Positions 19,059 to 30,912 of a DNA stretch of 64,000 bases are shown here, one piece after another. The first letter of the stretch is position 1. Each line of letters opens with the position of its first letter. The DNA comes from Caldilineaceae bacterium (GTDB taxonomy: Bacteria; Chloroflexota; Anaerolineae; Caldilineales; Caldilineaceae): the NCBI GenBank assembly GCA_026645575.1, contig JAPKMW010000051.1:9528-73527 (forward strand), given 5' to 3'. The translations under genes and the position numbers were made by a program. The notes below the pieces were generated by a model. The model saw only the letters and a program-made list of their open reading frames with translations. It was not told the DNA's origin and did no database searches.

Positions 19059-19727
19059 TTACGTGCCAAACGTTTGACGCATTTCGGTGTCTAATTGTTC
19101 ATAGAAGGCAACCATAAAAGCATGACGTTGCTCACCGATCTGGTGGGCGGTGGGGGTGTGTAAGGTTGCCAGCAGTCGTTGTAGTTTGTAGACAAATTCG
19201 TGAACGGGGGTGTAGTCAGCCCCACCCGGTTTGGCTGTTACCGGCGGCGTCGCCGAAACTGGTTCTGTCCATAGCCGATTACCATGCGCCCCGGCAAAGG
19301 AAAAGGCACGCGCCACGCCAATGGCGCCGATACTGTCCAGCTTGTCGGCATCATACAGGCACTGGGCTTCCAACGTTTGAGGTCGCAACGATTGGTCGCG
19401 AAAACGATGGGCCGCAATACAATGAACGATATTGTCAATACGTTTTGATGTCATGCCACGTTGCGTCAAGTATTGACGGGCAAAGTCAGCGGCGGCGTGA
19501 TGATGAGCGGTGCGCGCTGCGGCATGGTGGTCCACGGGTACATCATGCAGCAAAGCAGCCAGCAGCACCACTTCTACATCGGCTCCTTCGGCGTGTGCAA
19601 TCTGCACCGCCAAATGGGCCACCCGCTGGACATGATCAAAATCATGGGCCGCGTCACCCTGCTGGTAGAGTTGCCTGGCCTGGCTCTCGGTTAGATAAGC
19701 GCTATCTACTTGCAATCGTTCATTCAC
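19059..19727 (-). CDS. HD-domain hydrolase, YpgQ-like
   Basis: 222 residues. The HD-superfamily ligands are all present: [13 protein letters not shown] (about 28-40), [10 protein letters not shown] (59-68) and [17 protein letters not shown] (about 127-143). The arrangement matches small predicted nucleotide/phosphate hydrolases of the YpgQ type. A purine-rich AGAAATGGAATAAAGC leader precedes the ATG. It lies just upstream of the subtilisin gene on the same strand. Confidence 0.85.
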   Translation of the reverse strand: MNERLQVDSAYLTESQARQLYQQGDAAHDFDHVQRVAHLAVQIAHAEGADVEVVLLAALLHDVPVDHHAAARTAHHHAAADFARQYLTQRGMTSKRIDNIVHCIAAHRFRDQSLRPQTLEAQCLYDADKLDSIGAIGVARAFSFAGAHGNRLWTEPVSATPPVTAKPGGADYTPVHEFVYKLQRLLATLHTPTAHQIGEQRHAFMVAFYEQLDTEMRQTFGT

Positions 19728-19929
19728 AAGCTTTATTCCATTTCTTGTAATGCTCTTATCATTTCAGAAAGTATACTGACAATGTTTGCTTTTGCTAAAT
19801 TCGATCCATGTACAAAAGAAAAAACTCATCGTCGGCTGTCCGTAGTCTACCACAGGCGCAGTAGAGCAAAGCACAGGTCAAACGATGAGTGCGCATCCAA
19901 CCTTTATCCTGTTGTTGGTAACTACTCTA

Positions 19930-19998
19930 CTCCTAGCCGCCCCCGACGGAGTTCCCGGCGACCGGCGTTTGGGCCGCCGGTCACGGACCGGCTAGGAG
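19930..19998. repeat. Palindrome family A, expanded copy
   Basis: Starts CTCCTAGCC and ends GGTCACGGACCGGCTAGGAG, the latter identical to the right arm of the 35477 copy. The middle is longer and imperfectly paired. The rest of the 283-bp gap has only a 9-bp inverted repeat (ACTCATCGT / ACGATGAGT). Confidence 0.65.
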
Positions 19999-20010
19999 CG
20001 GGCTGCGTCG

Positions 20011-21084
20011 TTACTGTGTCTGTTGCACCGTTGGCGTCTCCGGCGGTAAGACAGCCGTTGGCGGCGCAACCGTCCGCTTATGGGTCAACCAGAGAAAACC
20101 GCCGGGTAGACTAACGACATACCCAATCAATTGTTGGAGCAGACCAACCGCTCCGCCCAAAGTCGAACTGGCTCCCATCAAATGAAAGAGACCGGCAAAG
20201 GAGAGTTGTCGCACCCCCAGCCCCCCTGGCGCCAATGGCACAACGACCAAGGCAAAGACGATGATGGGATTGATCGCCAACACTTCCCAGAGTGAGATCG
20301 CTTGCGGTGTGACGGCGCGGGCAATCAACCAGATGTTAATGCTGGTCAGAATCACGATCAGCGCGCTGCCCAACGCTGTCCAGAGTAAAGCGGCCGGATG
20401 CGCTCGGTAAACATGAAAGGCGACTGCCAGCTTTTGCCAAATGGGCAGGGTATGGGAAGCAAGCGGCAGTTTCCCAAGAAGCTGTTCAAATCGTTGCTTG
20501 AGCGTGCGACTCAGCAGCGCAGCAATCATCACCAACAAGAGCAAGCTCACGCCGCTGCTGCCCAGCGCCGCTACGCGCAAAAAGAGCAGGCTTTCCGCCT
20601 CAAACGCCTGCCCATTGGGGCGGCCCAGGAGCAACATGCTGACAGCAGCAATCGCGGCGGCAACCATAAAGACCATAAGACCAATAAAGCGGTCGATCAA
20701 AACGCTGGCGGCCGCATCAGCGGCGCGCCGGGTATCGCTGGCCAGGGCATAACCACGCATCACATCGCCACCCACCTGCGCCGGCAGAAAATTATTGAAG
20801 AATTCAGCCATCCACTGATACTGGAGAAGGCGCGGCGTTGCGACAGATAAACCGGCAGCGCGCAAGAGAATCCCCCATTTGATGCCGCTCAAAGCCACCG
20901 CGGTTGAATAGCAGATCAGCCCCAGCAAGAGCAGCCGCTTGTCTGCTTCGACCAACTTACGCCAATACTCGGCTGGGTCGCCCAGTTTAACAAAAAGGTA
21001 ATAAAGCAACCCCAAACTGAGCGCTAGCTTTATGATCGTTGTAACTTGATTACGCATAAAGTGTATTTGTAGATAGAGAGACAT
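20011..21084 (-). CDS. Flippase-like multispanning membrane protein
   Basis: 357 residues with about eight membrane segments, matching the UPF0104/lysylphosphatidylglycerol synthase transmembrane family (AglD-like). Characteristic pieces are SLGLLYYLFVKL, QWMAEFFNNFLPAQVGGDVMRGY and the late PGGLGVRQLSF block. Members are thought to move or modify lipid-linked molecules. An alternative start at 21057 gives a more typical N-terminus; neither has a clear ribosome site. The same-strand glycosyltransferase upstream suggests a shared role in envelope glycolipids. Confidence 0.82.
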   Translation of the reverse strand: MSLYLQIHFMRNQVTTIIKLALSLGLLYYLFVKLGDPAEYWRKLVEADKRLLLLGLICYSTAVALSGIKWGILLRAAGLSVATPRLLQYQWMAEFFNNFLPAQVGGDVMRGYALASDTRRAADAAASVLIDRFIGLMVFMVAAAIAAVSMLLLGRPNGQAFEAESLLFLRVAALGSSGVSLLLLVMIAALLSRTLKQRFEQLLGKLPLASHTLPIWQKLAVAFHVYRAHPAALLWTALGSALIVILTSINIWLIARAVTPQAISLWEVLAINPIIVFALVVVPLAPGGLGVRQLSFAGLFHLMGASSTLGGAVGLLQQLIGYVVSLPGGFLWLTHKRTVAPPTAVLPPETPTVQQTQ

Positions 21085-21138
21085 GAGACACGAGATTGTC
21101 GATTTCTTGTCTCCCTGTCTTCTTGTCTTCCTGCCTAC

Positions 21139-22086
21139 CTATTTCCCAACAACATACTCACTCGCCTGGGAGCCGGCGCCATTCCGACGGATCGTCTGCA
21201 CATCTTGCTTTTGCGTCCAAGCCATATTCCAGACAACGTGGCGATCCCGTTTGATGGCGAAATCGTACCAGCCCAAGACCCGGCTCCACCCTTCCAATAC
21301 AGCCAGGAGGAAGAGTACCCAGATCAAGAGCAGTACGCCCCACAGTTCCTTCAAGGCAATGCGCATCACCCGGCTGTTCTGGATGCTGCTAACCTTGTAG
21401 CCATACTTGTGTTTCAGATACAGATGCCCGGCATGGTTGCGGCGGCGTTGGCGAACAAAATCACTAATCGTTGTGGGGCCAACATTATAGACCACGGCAT
21501 CAGGGGCGTATTTCACCGACAACCCCAGCTTGATCACCAGCGCTTCGACAAAGGCTTCATCCATTGCCACGTCGGGCGGAATACGGTCAAAGACTTTGCG
21601 AAAGGCGATCATCTCGCCCAGGCGAGGGATTTCGAGGCAGAGTTCATGTTCCATACGCAGACGCAGATGGCTCAATAGACCGACAATGTGTTCCGGCGTA
21701 TTGACCGCCATCTTCTGCGCGCCCACCATGCCCACCTGCGGGTCAGCAAACATACGCACCAAATGTTCGACGGCATACTCATGGGGAATGGTGTCGCCGC
21801 TTTCCAAGACGCAAATTTCGCTCTGTGCTTCGGCCAAGAAGAGGTTGACGGCACTGGTCTTACCCTCGCGGCGCTCCTGTTCGATCAACTTGACCCGACG
21901 ATCCCGTTCCATAAATTGGCGAATAATCGGCACCGTCTGATCGGTGCAGGCGCTGGCAACGACGATAATCTCGGCGATCTCGACCCGGTGGAGATGTTGG
22001 TCAAGCAACGCTTCTAATAAGTGGGCAATGTTTTCCTCTTCGTTATAAGCGGTGACGCCCACACTACAGACTAAGCTTTCCCCCAT
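21139..22086 (-). CDS. Family 2 glycosyltransferase, membrane anchored
   Basis: 315 residues. The GT-A domain has GVTAYNEEENIAHLLEAL at the N-terminus, EIIVVASACTDQT, and ESGDTIPHEY in the DxD position with Glu-Ser-Gly-Asp rather than DxD. The acceptor side has VAMDEAFVEALV. One or two C-terminal hydrophobic segments (about 248-270) follow. It sits 54 bp upstream of the flippase-like gene, so the pair may build and move a lipid-linked glycan. Confidence 0.82.
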   Translation of the reverse strand: MGESLVCSVGVTAYNEEENIAHLLEALLDQHLHRVEIAEIIVVASACTDQTVPIIRQFMERDRRVKLIEQERREGKTSAVNLFLAEAQSEICVLESGDTIPHEYAVEHLVRMFADPQVGMVGAQKMAVNTPEHIVGLLSHLRLRMEHELCLEIPRLGEMIAFRKVFDRIPPDVAMDEAFVEALVIKLGLSVKYAPDAVVYNVGPTTISDFVRQRRRNHAGHLYLKHKYGYKVSSIQNSRVMRIALKELWGVLLLIWVLFLLAVLEGWSRVLGWYDFAIKRDRHVVWNMAWTQKQDVQTIRRNGAGSQASEYVVGK

Positions 22087-22101
22087 AAGGTTTCCGATTT
22101 T

Positions 22102-22168
22102 GGATATTGGATAGTGGATAGTGGATAGTGGCTCGCGTTAGGCGCAACTCACTATCCACTATCCACTA

Positions 22169-22170
<2 letters not shown>
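22102..22170. repeat. GGATAGTGG inverted tandem repeat
   Basis: Three to four tandem GGATAGT words face three complementary ACTATCC words across an 18-bp loop, in the gap between mutS2 and the glycosyltransferase. Confidence 0.65.
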
Positions 22171-24640
<2,470 letters not shown>

Positions 24641-24683
24641 GGTTGGTTTTTGTGAATTTTACGCTAAATGAACAAACGTTGTC

Positions 24684-24773
24684 ATTGGTATTGAATATTA
24701 GGTATTGAATATTAGATATTGGCAAAGACGCCTAAAGCGAGTACCCAATATCTAATACCCAATATCTAATATG
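24684..24773. repeat. TATTGGGTATT-type inverted repeat
   Basis: Left words TATTGAATATTAGGTATTG face right words ACCCAATATCTAATACCC. The same vocabulary makes the repeat at 56399-56476. Confidence 0.6.
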
Positions 24774-24879
24774 ATTTCTTTTCTACCAAACGTTGTAATG
24801 CTTTGCCGATCATATCACAGATTATCTTAACTTCCATAAAAATTTGATTGCAATCTGCTCAATCGACCGATAACCGGTT

Positions 24880-24932
24880 CACGCAACACGAATCACGCAA
24901 CACGAATCACGCAACACGAATCACGCAACACG
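24880..24932. repeat. 14-bp direct tandem repeat
   Basis: About 3.7 perfect copies of CACGCAACACGAAT, ending next to the era stop codon. There are no spacers, so it is not a CRISPR array. Confidence 0.8.
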
Positions 24933-24935
24933 TTC

Positions 24936-25925
24936 TCACTTCTCCATTGCGTAGCCCAGTTGCCGCAACATGCCGGCCCGTGTGCGCCACTTTTCCCACA
25001 CTTTGACCCAAAGCTCCAGGTAGACGCGGGTGCCGACCAGTTCTTCGATGGCAGGCCGGGCCGCTTGGCCGATGGCTTTGATCATGCGCCCGTTTTCGCC
25101 CAGGATAATCGGCTTCTGGCTCTGACGCTCGACATAGATGACGGCAGAGATGTAGGTCATCTTTTCGTTGCGTTCGCTAAATTCATCAACCTCAACGGCG
25201 ATGCCGTGGGGCACTTCCTGGTCGAGCAGGTTAAGCGCCTGTTCGCGGATCAATTCAGCCACGATAAAGCGGGTCTGCATATCGGTGACTTGGTCTTCGG
25301 GGTAGTAACGCGGCCCCAGGGGAAGCTGTTCGCGCAACGTCGCCAACAACTGGTCGATGTTAGCGCCGGTTTGCGCGCTAAAGGTGAGCGCGCTGACGGG
25401 CTGCTCCGAAGCAGCAGGCGGTTGATACCAGGTGAGGAGTTGCCGGTAGGCGTCAATCCGTTCTGCCGTCACAGCAGCGTCCCTTGACCAGCGGTCGCTT
25501 TGGTTGAGACCCAATAGCAGGGGCGGCAACGGTTCGTGGCTGTGCAATTCTTGCAACAGCAGGGCGATGGCCTGGTCTTCTTCGGTAGGGGGGACGTTGA
25601 TGTCCACCAGCCACAACACCAGATCGGCGTTGCGGATTGTTTCTGACGCCACGGCGACCATGTACTCGCCCAGTTTGTGCTTGGGCTTATGGATGCCGGG
25701 GGTGTCCAAAAACATGATTTGGGCATGATCCTCCGTGAGGATGCCCAGCAACTGTTCACGGGTGGTCTGCGGCTTGGGGCTGGTGATCGCTAGCTTTTGC
25801 CCCAGCAGCCGGTTCAATAGGGTTGACTTGCCGACGTTGGGCCGCCCAATGACGGCAACAAAGCCGCTGCGATGGTCGGCGGGTAGATCAGTGGAAGGCT
25901 CAAGCGAGCTGATGATGGTATCCAT
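24936..25925 (-). CDS. era: GTPase Era
   Basis: Binds 16S rRNA and helps mature the 30S subunit. 329 residues from the ATG at 25925, preceded by GATAGGTG; a GTG 18 bp upstream is in frame but weaker. G1 GRPNVGKSTLLN, G2/G3 TTREQ and LDTPGIHKPKHKLGEYM, and G4 LNQSDR (the family's NKxD appears as NQSD) are visible. The KH RNA-binding domain has IAVEVDEFSERNEK and IILGENGRMIKAIGQAAR. The extended stretch between G4 and the KH domain is typical. Confidence 0.94.
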   Translation of the reverse strand: MDTIISSLEPSTDLPADHRSGFVAVIGRPNVGKSTLLNRLLGQKLAITSPKPQTTREQLLGILTEDHAQIMFLDTPGIHKPKHKLGEYMVAVASETIRNADLVLWLVDINVPPTEEDQAIALLLQELHSHEPLPPLLLGLNQSDRWSRDAAVTAERIDAYRQLLTWYQPPAASEQPVSALTFSAQTGANIDQLLATLREQLPLGPRYYPEDQVTDMQTRFIVAELIREQALNLLDQEVPHGIAVEVDEFSERNEKMTYISAVIYVERQSQKPIILGENGRMIKAIGQAARPAIEELVGTRVYLELWVKVWEKWRTRAGMLRQLGYAMEK

Positions 25926-26006
25926 AGAACACCTATCATACACGGAAATTGGTCCCGGACCAAGTGTTCAATGGTGCAATAGGTGAATTGACACAGTCGG
26001 TAAATT

Positions 26007-26157
26007 TGTAACTACTCAGTCACCCCCCTCCTAACCTCTCCCTGCCATACTCAGGTCAGAATGAATGGCGCCTACAAAAATTCCGCATCTTGAGTATAAG
26101 GGGAGGGAACTGCTGAGCGGACAGCGGTTCCCCTTCTCAGGGGAGGGGTGAGCCGTT
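26007..26157. repeat. Nested inverted-repeat element upstream of recF
   Basis: Outer ends are roughly complementary (TGTAACTACTCA...CACCCCCC against TGTAACGGCTCACCCC on the other strand). Inside sits a second element, 26046-26098, with ends CATACTCA / TGAGTATA that match the MITE-like unit at 5047-5124. The rest of the 371-bp gap holds only the recF promoter candidate. Confidence 0.45.
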
Positions 26158-26173
26158 ACAGTGACAAACCCGC

Positions 26174-26202
26174 TTGCCCTGCGCTCAGCTTTGTGCTACA
26201 AT
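26174..26202 (+). promoter_or_regulatory. Candidate sigma70 promoter for recF
   Basis: TTGCCC, a 17-bp spacer and TACAAT. A start near 26209 would give an 88-nt leader before recF. Confidence 0.45.
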
Positions 26203-26296
26203 TCACGAAAGTGGCACGGCATGACCCAGTCAGCGATGAACCATGCTGTTTTGCTCTGTTGATCCGACTACCGTGTAAAGAGCCTGGCTGTTTCCC

Positions 26297-27556
26297 ATGT
26301 ACTTATCGCATTTGTCGCTGACACATTACCGCAATTATCAGCATCTGGCGTTGGATTTCACGCAGCCGATTGCGCTCTTGCAGGGGCAGAACGCCCAAGG
26401 CAAAACCAATCTGCTCGAAGCGATCTACTTTCTCTCCACCACCAAACCCGTCCACGCCCAACATGAACGCGACGTGGTCGATTGGCAGGCGCAAGACGAG
26501 CCAATCCCCTACAGCCGCGTCGCCGCCGAGGTGCAGAGCCAAGGGCGCACCCTCCACCTGGAAATTGTCATGAGCGCCCGTGGCGATGGCGTCAACTTTA
26601 CCAAGCAGATCAAAATCAATGGTGTGAGCAAGCGCAGTATGGATCTGCTGGGCATTATGCCCTCTGTCCTTTTTTTGCCGGCGGACATTCGCCTGGTGGA
26701 CGGGGGGCCAGGCGAACGGCGGCGTTATTACGATATTGCTCTCTGCCAAATTGATCGCGACTATTGCCGGGCCTTGTCTGAATTTCAAAAGGTGTTAAAT
26801 CAGCGCAATAGCTTGTTGCGCAATCTGCGCGACCAGCCCGTGCGCCCTTCTGCTGACAGCATTGAGGCGCAACTGGGCTTTTGGGATGAGAAGCTGGTGG
26901 ACCATGGCAGTTTAGTGATGGCGCGACGCCATAACTTTACCCTGGAACTGGAAACCATCGCCCACGAACGCCATGCCGCCCTTAGCGACACGCGAGAACA
27001 ACTCGCACTCTATTACACACCCAGTTTCAACCCCGGCCACTTGACTGAACTGGAATTTGTGCAACTGCGGGACAGCCAGCTTTTGGACGGCCTCAGCGCC
27101 AGCGTCCGCACTCCGTTGACGGCGACGGCGGTGGCCGACTGTTATCTGGCGAAGCTGCGCAGTCGGCGCAGTCGCGAACTCAGCGCCGGTAACACACTCT
27201 ATGGCCCGCACCGGGATGATCTGCGCATTGTCGCCAACCAGCGCGATCTGCGCACCTTTGGCAGTCGCGGGCAACAGCGCACCGCCGCGCTGGCGCTCAA
27301 ACTGGCTGAATTGCAAGTTAGCACACGCGCCACCGGCGCGGCGCCCCTTCTGCTGCTGGATGATGTGATGAGTGAACTCGACGCCCAACGGCGCAGCACG
27401 CTGCTGCGCGCGCTAGCCGGTGTGGAGCAGGCAATTGTGACAACAACCGACTGGGCTGATTTTGCGCCCGAGTTTCGGCAGCAGGCGCAGCTTTTTCATG
27501 TTCATGCGGGACAAGTTTCCCCTGTGGCTGCCCAAACAATTGCTATGACAGATTAA
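26297..27556 (+). CDS. recF: DNA replication and repair protein RecF
   Basis: SMC-like ATPase that loads RecA at gaps with RecO and RecR. 419 residues, slightly longer than the E. coli protein (357). Walker A is GQNAQGKTNLLEAIYFLS (31-48). The signature GSRGQQRTAALALKLAEL is at about 323-340 and the Walker B LLLLDDVMSELD follows. It is not next to dnaA/dnaN here. A promoter candidate lies about 100 bp upstream. Confidence 0.95.
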   Translation: MYLSHLSLTHYRNYQHLALDFTQPIALLQGQNAQGKTNLLEAIYFLSTTKPVHAQHERDVVDWQAQDEPIPYSRVAAEVQSQGRTLHLEIVMSARGDGVNFTKQIKINGVSKRSMDLLGIMPSVLFLPADIRLVDGGPGERRRYYDIALCQIDRDYCRALSEFQKVLNQRNSLLRNLRDQPVRPSADSIEAQLGFWDEKLVDHGSLVMARRHNFTLELETIAHERHAALSDTREQLALYYTPSFNPGHLTELEFVQLRDSQLLDGLSASVRTPLTATAVADCYLAKLRSRRSRELSAGNTLYGPHRDDLRIVANQRDLRTFGSRGQQRTAALALKLAELQVSTRATGAAPLLLLDDVMSELDAQRRSTLLRALAGVEQAIVTTTDWADFAPEFRQQAQLFHVHAGQVSPVAAQTIAMTD

Positions 27557-27579
27557 TTTTCTTCTTAAGGAAAGAGTAA

Positions 27580-27610
27580 TTACATCATTAGTAGATAGTT
27601 GTAGTATAAT
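27580..27610 (+). promoter_or_regulatory. Candidate promoter for helicase gene
   Basis: Perfect TATAAT at 27605-27610 with a weak TTACAT at 27580-27585 (19-bp spacer). The transcript leader would contain the palindrome at 27642. Confidence 0.4.
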
Positions 27611-27641
27611 TCTCATACGTCGATCCTTTTGTCGTTTATCT

Positions 27642-27694
27642 GTAATTACTCAGTTCCTAGCCAGTTATGGACTGGCTAGGAACTAAGTAATTAC
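27642..27694. repeat. Palindrome family A in helicase leader
   Basis: 24-bp arms with one mismatch around a 5-nt loop; core TTCCTAGCCAGT / ACTGGCTAGGAA. It ends 16 bp before the helicase ATG, so in RNA it would form a strong hairpin next to the start. Confidence 0.75.
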
Positions 27695-27710
27695 GTTTGT
27701 CTATTGTTGT

Positions 27711-30700
27711 ATGGCGCCTTATCGGTTACTCAAGCACAAAGATTATGAGCGTACCGTTGCCAATTTACCAACCGCGATCCGCCGCAAGGCGGTTTGGGCG
27801 CAGGTTTTATTGGGTACGCGTGGCCGCACGCCTAGTGTCAAAGGCACGAATGGCTTTAACGCGCGCTGGCGCCGCACGCCTGTCCAGGGCAACCATTATT
27901 ACATGTGGTGGATTCCCGGCAGTGAAAGCGGCCTGACCGACGCTCCCAACGACCGGCAAGACGACCATACCATTCTCGTCCACTCCATTCGCCACCACGA
28001 CGAGACCGACGATCCCATCTATCCGGGAGCGCTCACCGACTACGAAGAGGTCGCTATTGAGGCGCTCGACCCCCGCTACGAAGAACAGATCGAAGTCAGT
28101 GATCAAGTGCAACGCGATCAGGTTGCCCTGGCCACCATCAAGGGCTTGCCCGGCAGCGGTAAGACGATCTCGCTGCTCTACTTGGCGCGCGACCTGGCGG
28201 AGCGGCCCGACCTGCAACAGATTCTCTATATCACCTACACGCGCCGGCTCAAGCGGGCGGCCCAGGAATTCCTGCAAGGACAGGGTGACCCCATTTTTCA
28301 GAAGATTCGGGTGGCGACGTTGGGCGAGATCGAACAGCAACTTACTGATCTGCCGGCGCAACAGGAACCGTTTGGCGAGCTGCCCAACTTTCTGCGTTTC
28401 TTAGAATTTCAAAGCGCAGCGACCCTTGGCCCCTGGCGGCGTTACCCGCAGACGCTCTTTACCGAAATTCGCGCCCACCTGCTGGGGAAACTCTTCCCGG
28501 CTGAATATGAATTGCCCGATGCCCGTTTGAATGATTTGGTGCTATACCATGCCGGGCTGGATCCACGCACCTATGCCGCCAATCGCGGGTTGGATTATCA
28601 AGCCGCCGAGGTCGCTTGTCGTCTGGCTGAACGGGCGCAGGAGAATCTGCTCTTCCAGGATCAAAAGGCGGCGCATGTTGCCATCCAACGGTTGCAAAAA
28701 GGCAAAAGCCCCCGCTGGGTTGCCAACCTTGATGCATTGGTGATTGACGAAGTGCAAGACCTCACCCTGCTCCAAATTGCTGTCTTGGGCGAACTGGTGC
28801 GCGAACGAATGCGCCGCCGTCCCGATACGCCGTTTGCCTTTGTCGTCGCCGGTGATGAATCGCAGATTGTCCAGCCCAGCGGCTTTGACTGGGGCGCCAC
28901 CAAAGACCTACTGGGTGAGCAGGTGGGCATCTGGCCCGATGAATTTGAGTTCCATTACCAACGGCGCTCCCCACGCAACCTGGCCCAGTTGATCGACAGC
29001 ACCTGGAACTTTTACGGCAATCTGCCCCGTGGCCTGCGCCCCAGTGCGCGGCGCCAGGCCTTTGCCTATGAGACCGTCGGCGACAACGCTACCGATGAAG
29101 GCAACGGTCAGGTCTTTCTCTGTTTGCCCAACCATGCCCCCGGCGCCGGCGCCGCCCAACAGGAGTGGCAGGCAGTGATCGACGAATTGGTGGATAAACC
29201 GGGCCGCGTCATCATCGATCTCACCGAAACCCTGCGCGCCACGCTGGCAACCCATTTAGGCTTTACCAACAGCGACGAGGTGATCTTTCTACCGCGTGAG
29301 ATCAAGGGGTTGGAGCGCACCACGGTTCTGGTCTATGGCTTAAACGAACTTTATGAACGCGCACTGCGCTTTTGTCAGGAGAGCAGCGACAACATCGCCC
29401 GCTTTGAGGCGCGGCGGATCTTTGACGAAATTCGGGTAGCCCTTAGCCGTTCCACCGAGCGACTTATCTTGTTGGAAGCCGCCGACGCGCCGGTGCTGGC
29501 GGCGCTCAACGTGACTCAAATCCCAGGCATTCTCACCATCCGCTGGCCTGATCTGTTGGAGACGCTGCAAACTGAAGAGCTTTCTGCGCTGGAAGTGGTC
29601 GAAGGTTATTTGGACGAAGTTGATGATCTGTGGGAGCGGGGGCTGTGGGAACAGGGGTATCGGCGCAACCGGCGCGCCTATGACCTGGCTGTCCAGCTAG
29701 ATGATTATGCGTTGCAACGGGAAGCGCAAGAGCAATATATTCTGGGTCATTTGCAGGAAGCCGAAAATTTGGTAGCGGCCCAGCAATGGCACGCTGCCCA
29801 CGAGCGCAATCGTCAGGCCGCTCAGTTGACCGACGCCTTTGGTGATCCGCTCCTCCAAGATCAGGTGGAGGATCAATATGCCGAACTGGGCCATGCCATT
29901 GCCGCTTATGTCGCCGGTCAACTCCAGGGAATTACGCAACAACTGAGTACGGGCCAATACCGCGCCGCCCATGGCGCTATTCAGCAAGTCCGCACGCTAG
30001 CTGCGTTCACCAATGAGCGCACCTTGCTCACGCAAGTGGATGAAAATGTGACCCGGATCGCCTGGCAGTGGGCGGCGCAGTTGCTCGATCAACCGGCGAC
30101 GCCGGAAGTGGCCGAACGGGTCGCAACCCTCTTTAGCGAGGCGGGCCAAGCGTTGCTACGACAAGATGACGACCTGGGTGCGCAAGTGTTGCGCCTCCTG
30201 GCCACGCGCTATCGCGAATTGCCGCCGCAGGAACGCTTCACCAGCCCGCAGATCGAAAATCTGTTGCAACGTACACAGGCTTACCTGGCCCTGGTCAAAC
30301 CGTTGCACTTAGAAGCGGATGCCTATATCTATGTCCGGCGCTGGTTGGATGAAGCCTTCCATCATCTCCCCCGTTACCCGATGCTCTACTACCGCTGGGC
30401 GATCATTGCCCAGGATTTTGCCGCCCGTAGTGACTACCTGCTTCTGGATGAACATCTGTGGGAACTGGAAAACTATCTGGCGCTACAAGGGGGGCAGGGG
30501 CGCCAACCGGATGAAGAACGCGAAACCAAGCGCTTCCAAGCCTTTATTGCGGCCTATAATGAAACCCCGGCGCAGGCGTCCTTGCTCTGGGAAGAATTGG
30601 GCGAAATGGAACTGGCGATTACCAACGCCAGAGCCGCCGGCGACCTGGAACGGGCCTATGCGCTCCTGCGCCAAACCAAATCACCGATCCCCGAAGATCT

Positions 30701-30857
30701 GGCCGTAGCCGTAAAAACATTGCGCTTATTGCAACAGTTGACGCAAAAATACCAGGCGCTGCTACCGGCGGAACGCCAAACTTTGCTGGCGGAGTTGACC
30801 AAAGTGAGCCAAGCAGTTGCCCAAGCAGACCAAACGGTTGAGGCAGAATTGTTATAA
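27711..30857 (+). CDS. SF1 helicase with RelE/ParE-like N-terminus
   Basis: 1048 residues in three parts. Residues 1-100 (YRLLKHKDYERTV, LPTAIRRKAV, a WRR strand, HTILVHSIRHHDETDD) follow the strand-helix-strand pattern of RelE/ParE toxins. Residues about 120-630 form a UvrD-like SF1 helicase: Walker A GLPGSGKT (145-152), Walker B VIDEVQDLT (about 344), GDESQIVQPSGF, YQRRSPRNLAQL and the motif VI-like VALSRSTERLILLE. The remaining roughly 400 residues are helical and repeat-like (TPR-type). It likely acts on nucleic acid. The fusion with a toxin-like domain is inferred from sequence pattern only. It is not the helicase type found in BREX. Confidence 0.75.
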   Translation: MAPYRLLKHKDYERTVANLPTAIRRKAVWAQVLLGTRGRTPSVKGTNGFNARWRRTPVQGNHYYMWWIPGSESGLTDAPNDRQDDHTILVHSIRHHDETDDPIYPGALTDYEEVAIEALDPRYEEQIEVSDQVQRDQVALATIKGLPGSGKTISLLYLARDLAERPDLQQILYITYTRRLKRAAQEFLQGQGDPIFQKIRVATLGEIEQQLTDLPAQQEPFGELPNFLRFLEFQSAATLGPWRRYPQTLFTEIRAHLLGKLFPAEYELPDARLNDLVLYHAGLDPRTYAANRGLDYQAAEVACRLAERAQENLLFQDQKAAHVAIQRLQKGKSPRWVANLDALVIDEVQDLTLLQIAVLGELVRERMRRRPDTPFAFVVAGDESQIVQPSGFDWGATKDLLGEQVGIWPDEFEFHYQRRSPRNLAQLIDSTWNFYGNLPRGLRPSARRQAFAYETVGDNATDEGNGQVFLCLPNHAPGAGAAQQEWQAVIDELVDKPGRVIIDLTETLRATLATHLGFTNSDEVIFLPREIKGLERTTVLVYGLNELYERALRFCQESSDNIARFEARRIFDEIRVALSRSTERLILLEAADAPVLAALNVTQIPGILTIRWPDLLETLQTEELSALEVVEGYLDEVDDLWERGLWEQGYRRNRRAYDLAVQLDDYALQREAQEQYILGHLQEAENLVAAQQWHAAHERNRQAAQLTDAFGDPLLQDQVEDQYAELGHAIAAYVAGQLQGITQQLSTGQYRAAHGAIQQVRTLAAFTNERTLLTQVDENVTRIAWQWAAQLLDQPATPEVAERVATLFSEAGQALLRQDDDLGAQVLRLLATRYRELPPQERFTSPQIENLLQRTQAYLALVKPLHLEADAYIYVRRWLDEAFHHLPRYPMLYYRWAIIAQDFAARSDYLLLDEHLWELENYLALQGGQGRQPDEERETKRFQAFIAAYNETPAQASLLWEELGEMELAITNARAAGDLERAYALLRQTKSPIPEDLAVAVKTLRLLQQLTQKYQALLPAERQTLLAELTKVSQAVAQADQTVEAELL

Positions 30858-30912
30858 GCCAGCGTTTCGGCCATTTTGGGAAGCAAGTGTACTTTATACA
30901 GTGAGAGAGGGA

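Noticed and set aside
24880..24932. Possible CRISPR array
   Set aside because: Units are directly adjacent 14-bp copies with no unique spacers. The 16-bp repeat at 32835-32882 fails for the same reason.
27711..30857. This helicase as the missing BREX helicase
   Set aside because: It is a UvrD-type SF1 enzyme, 11 kb away across unrelated genes. BREX type-3 uses a different helicase class.
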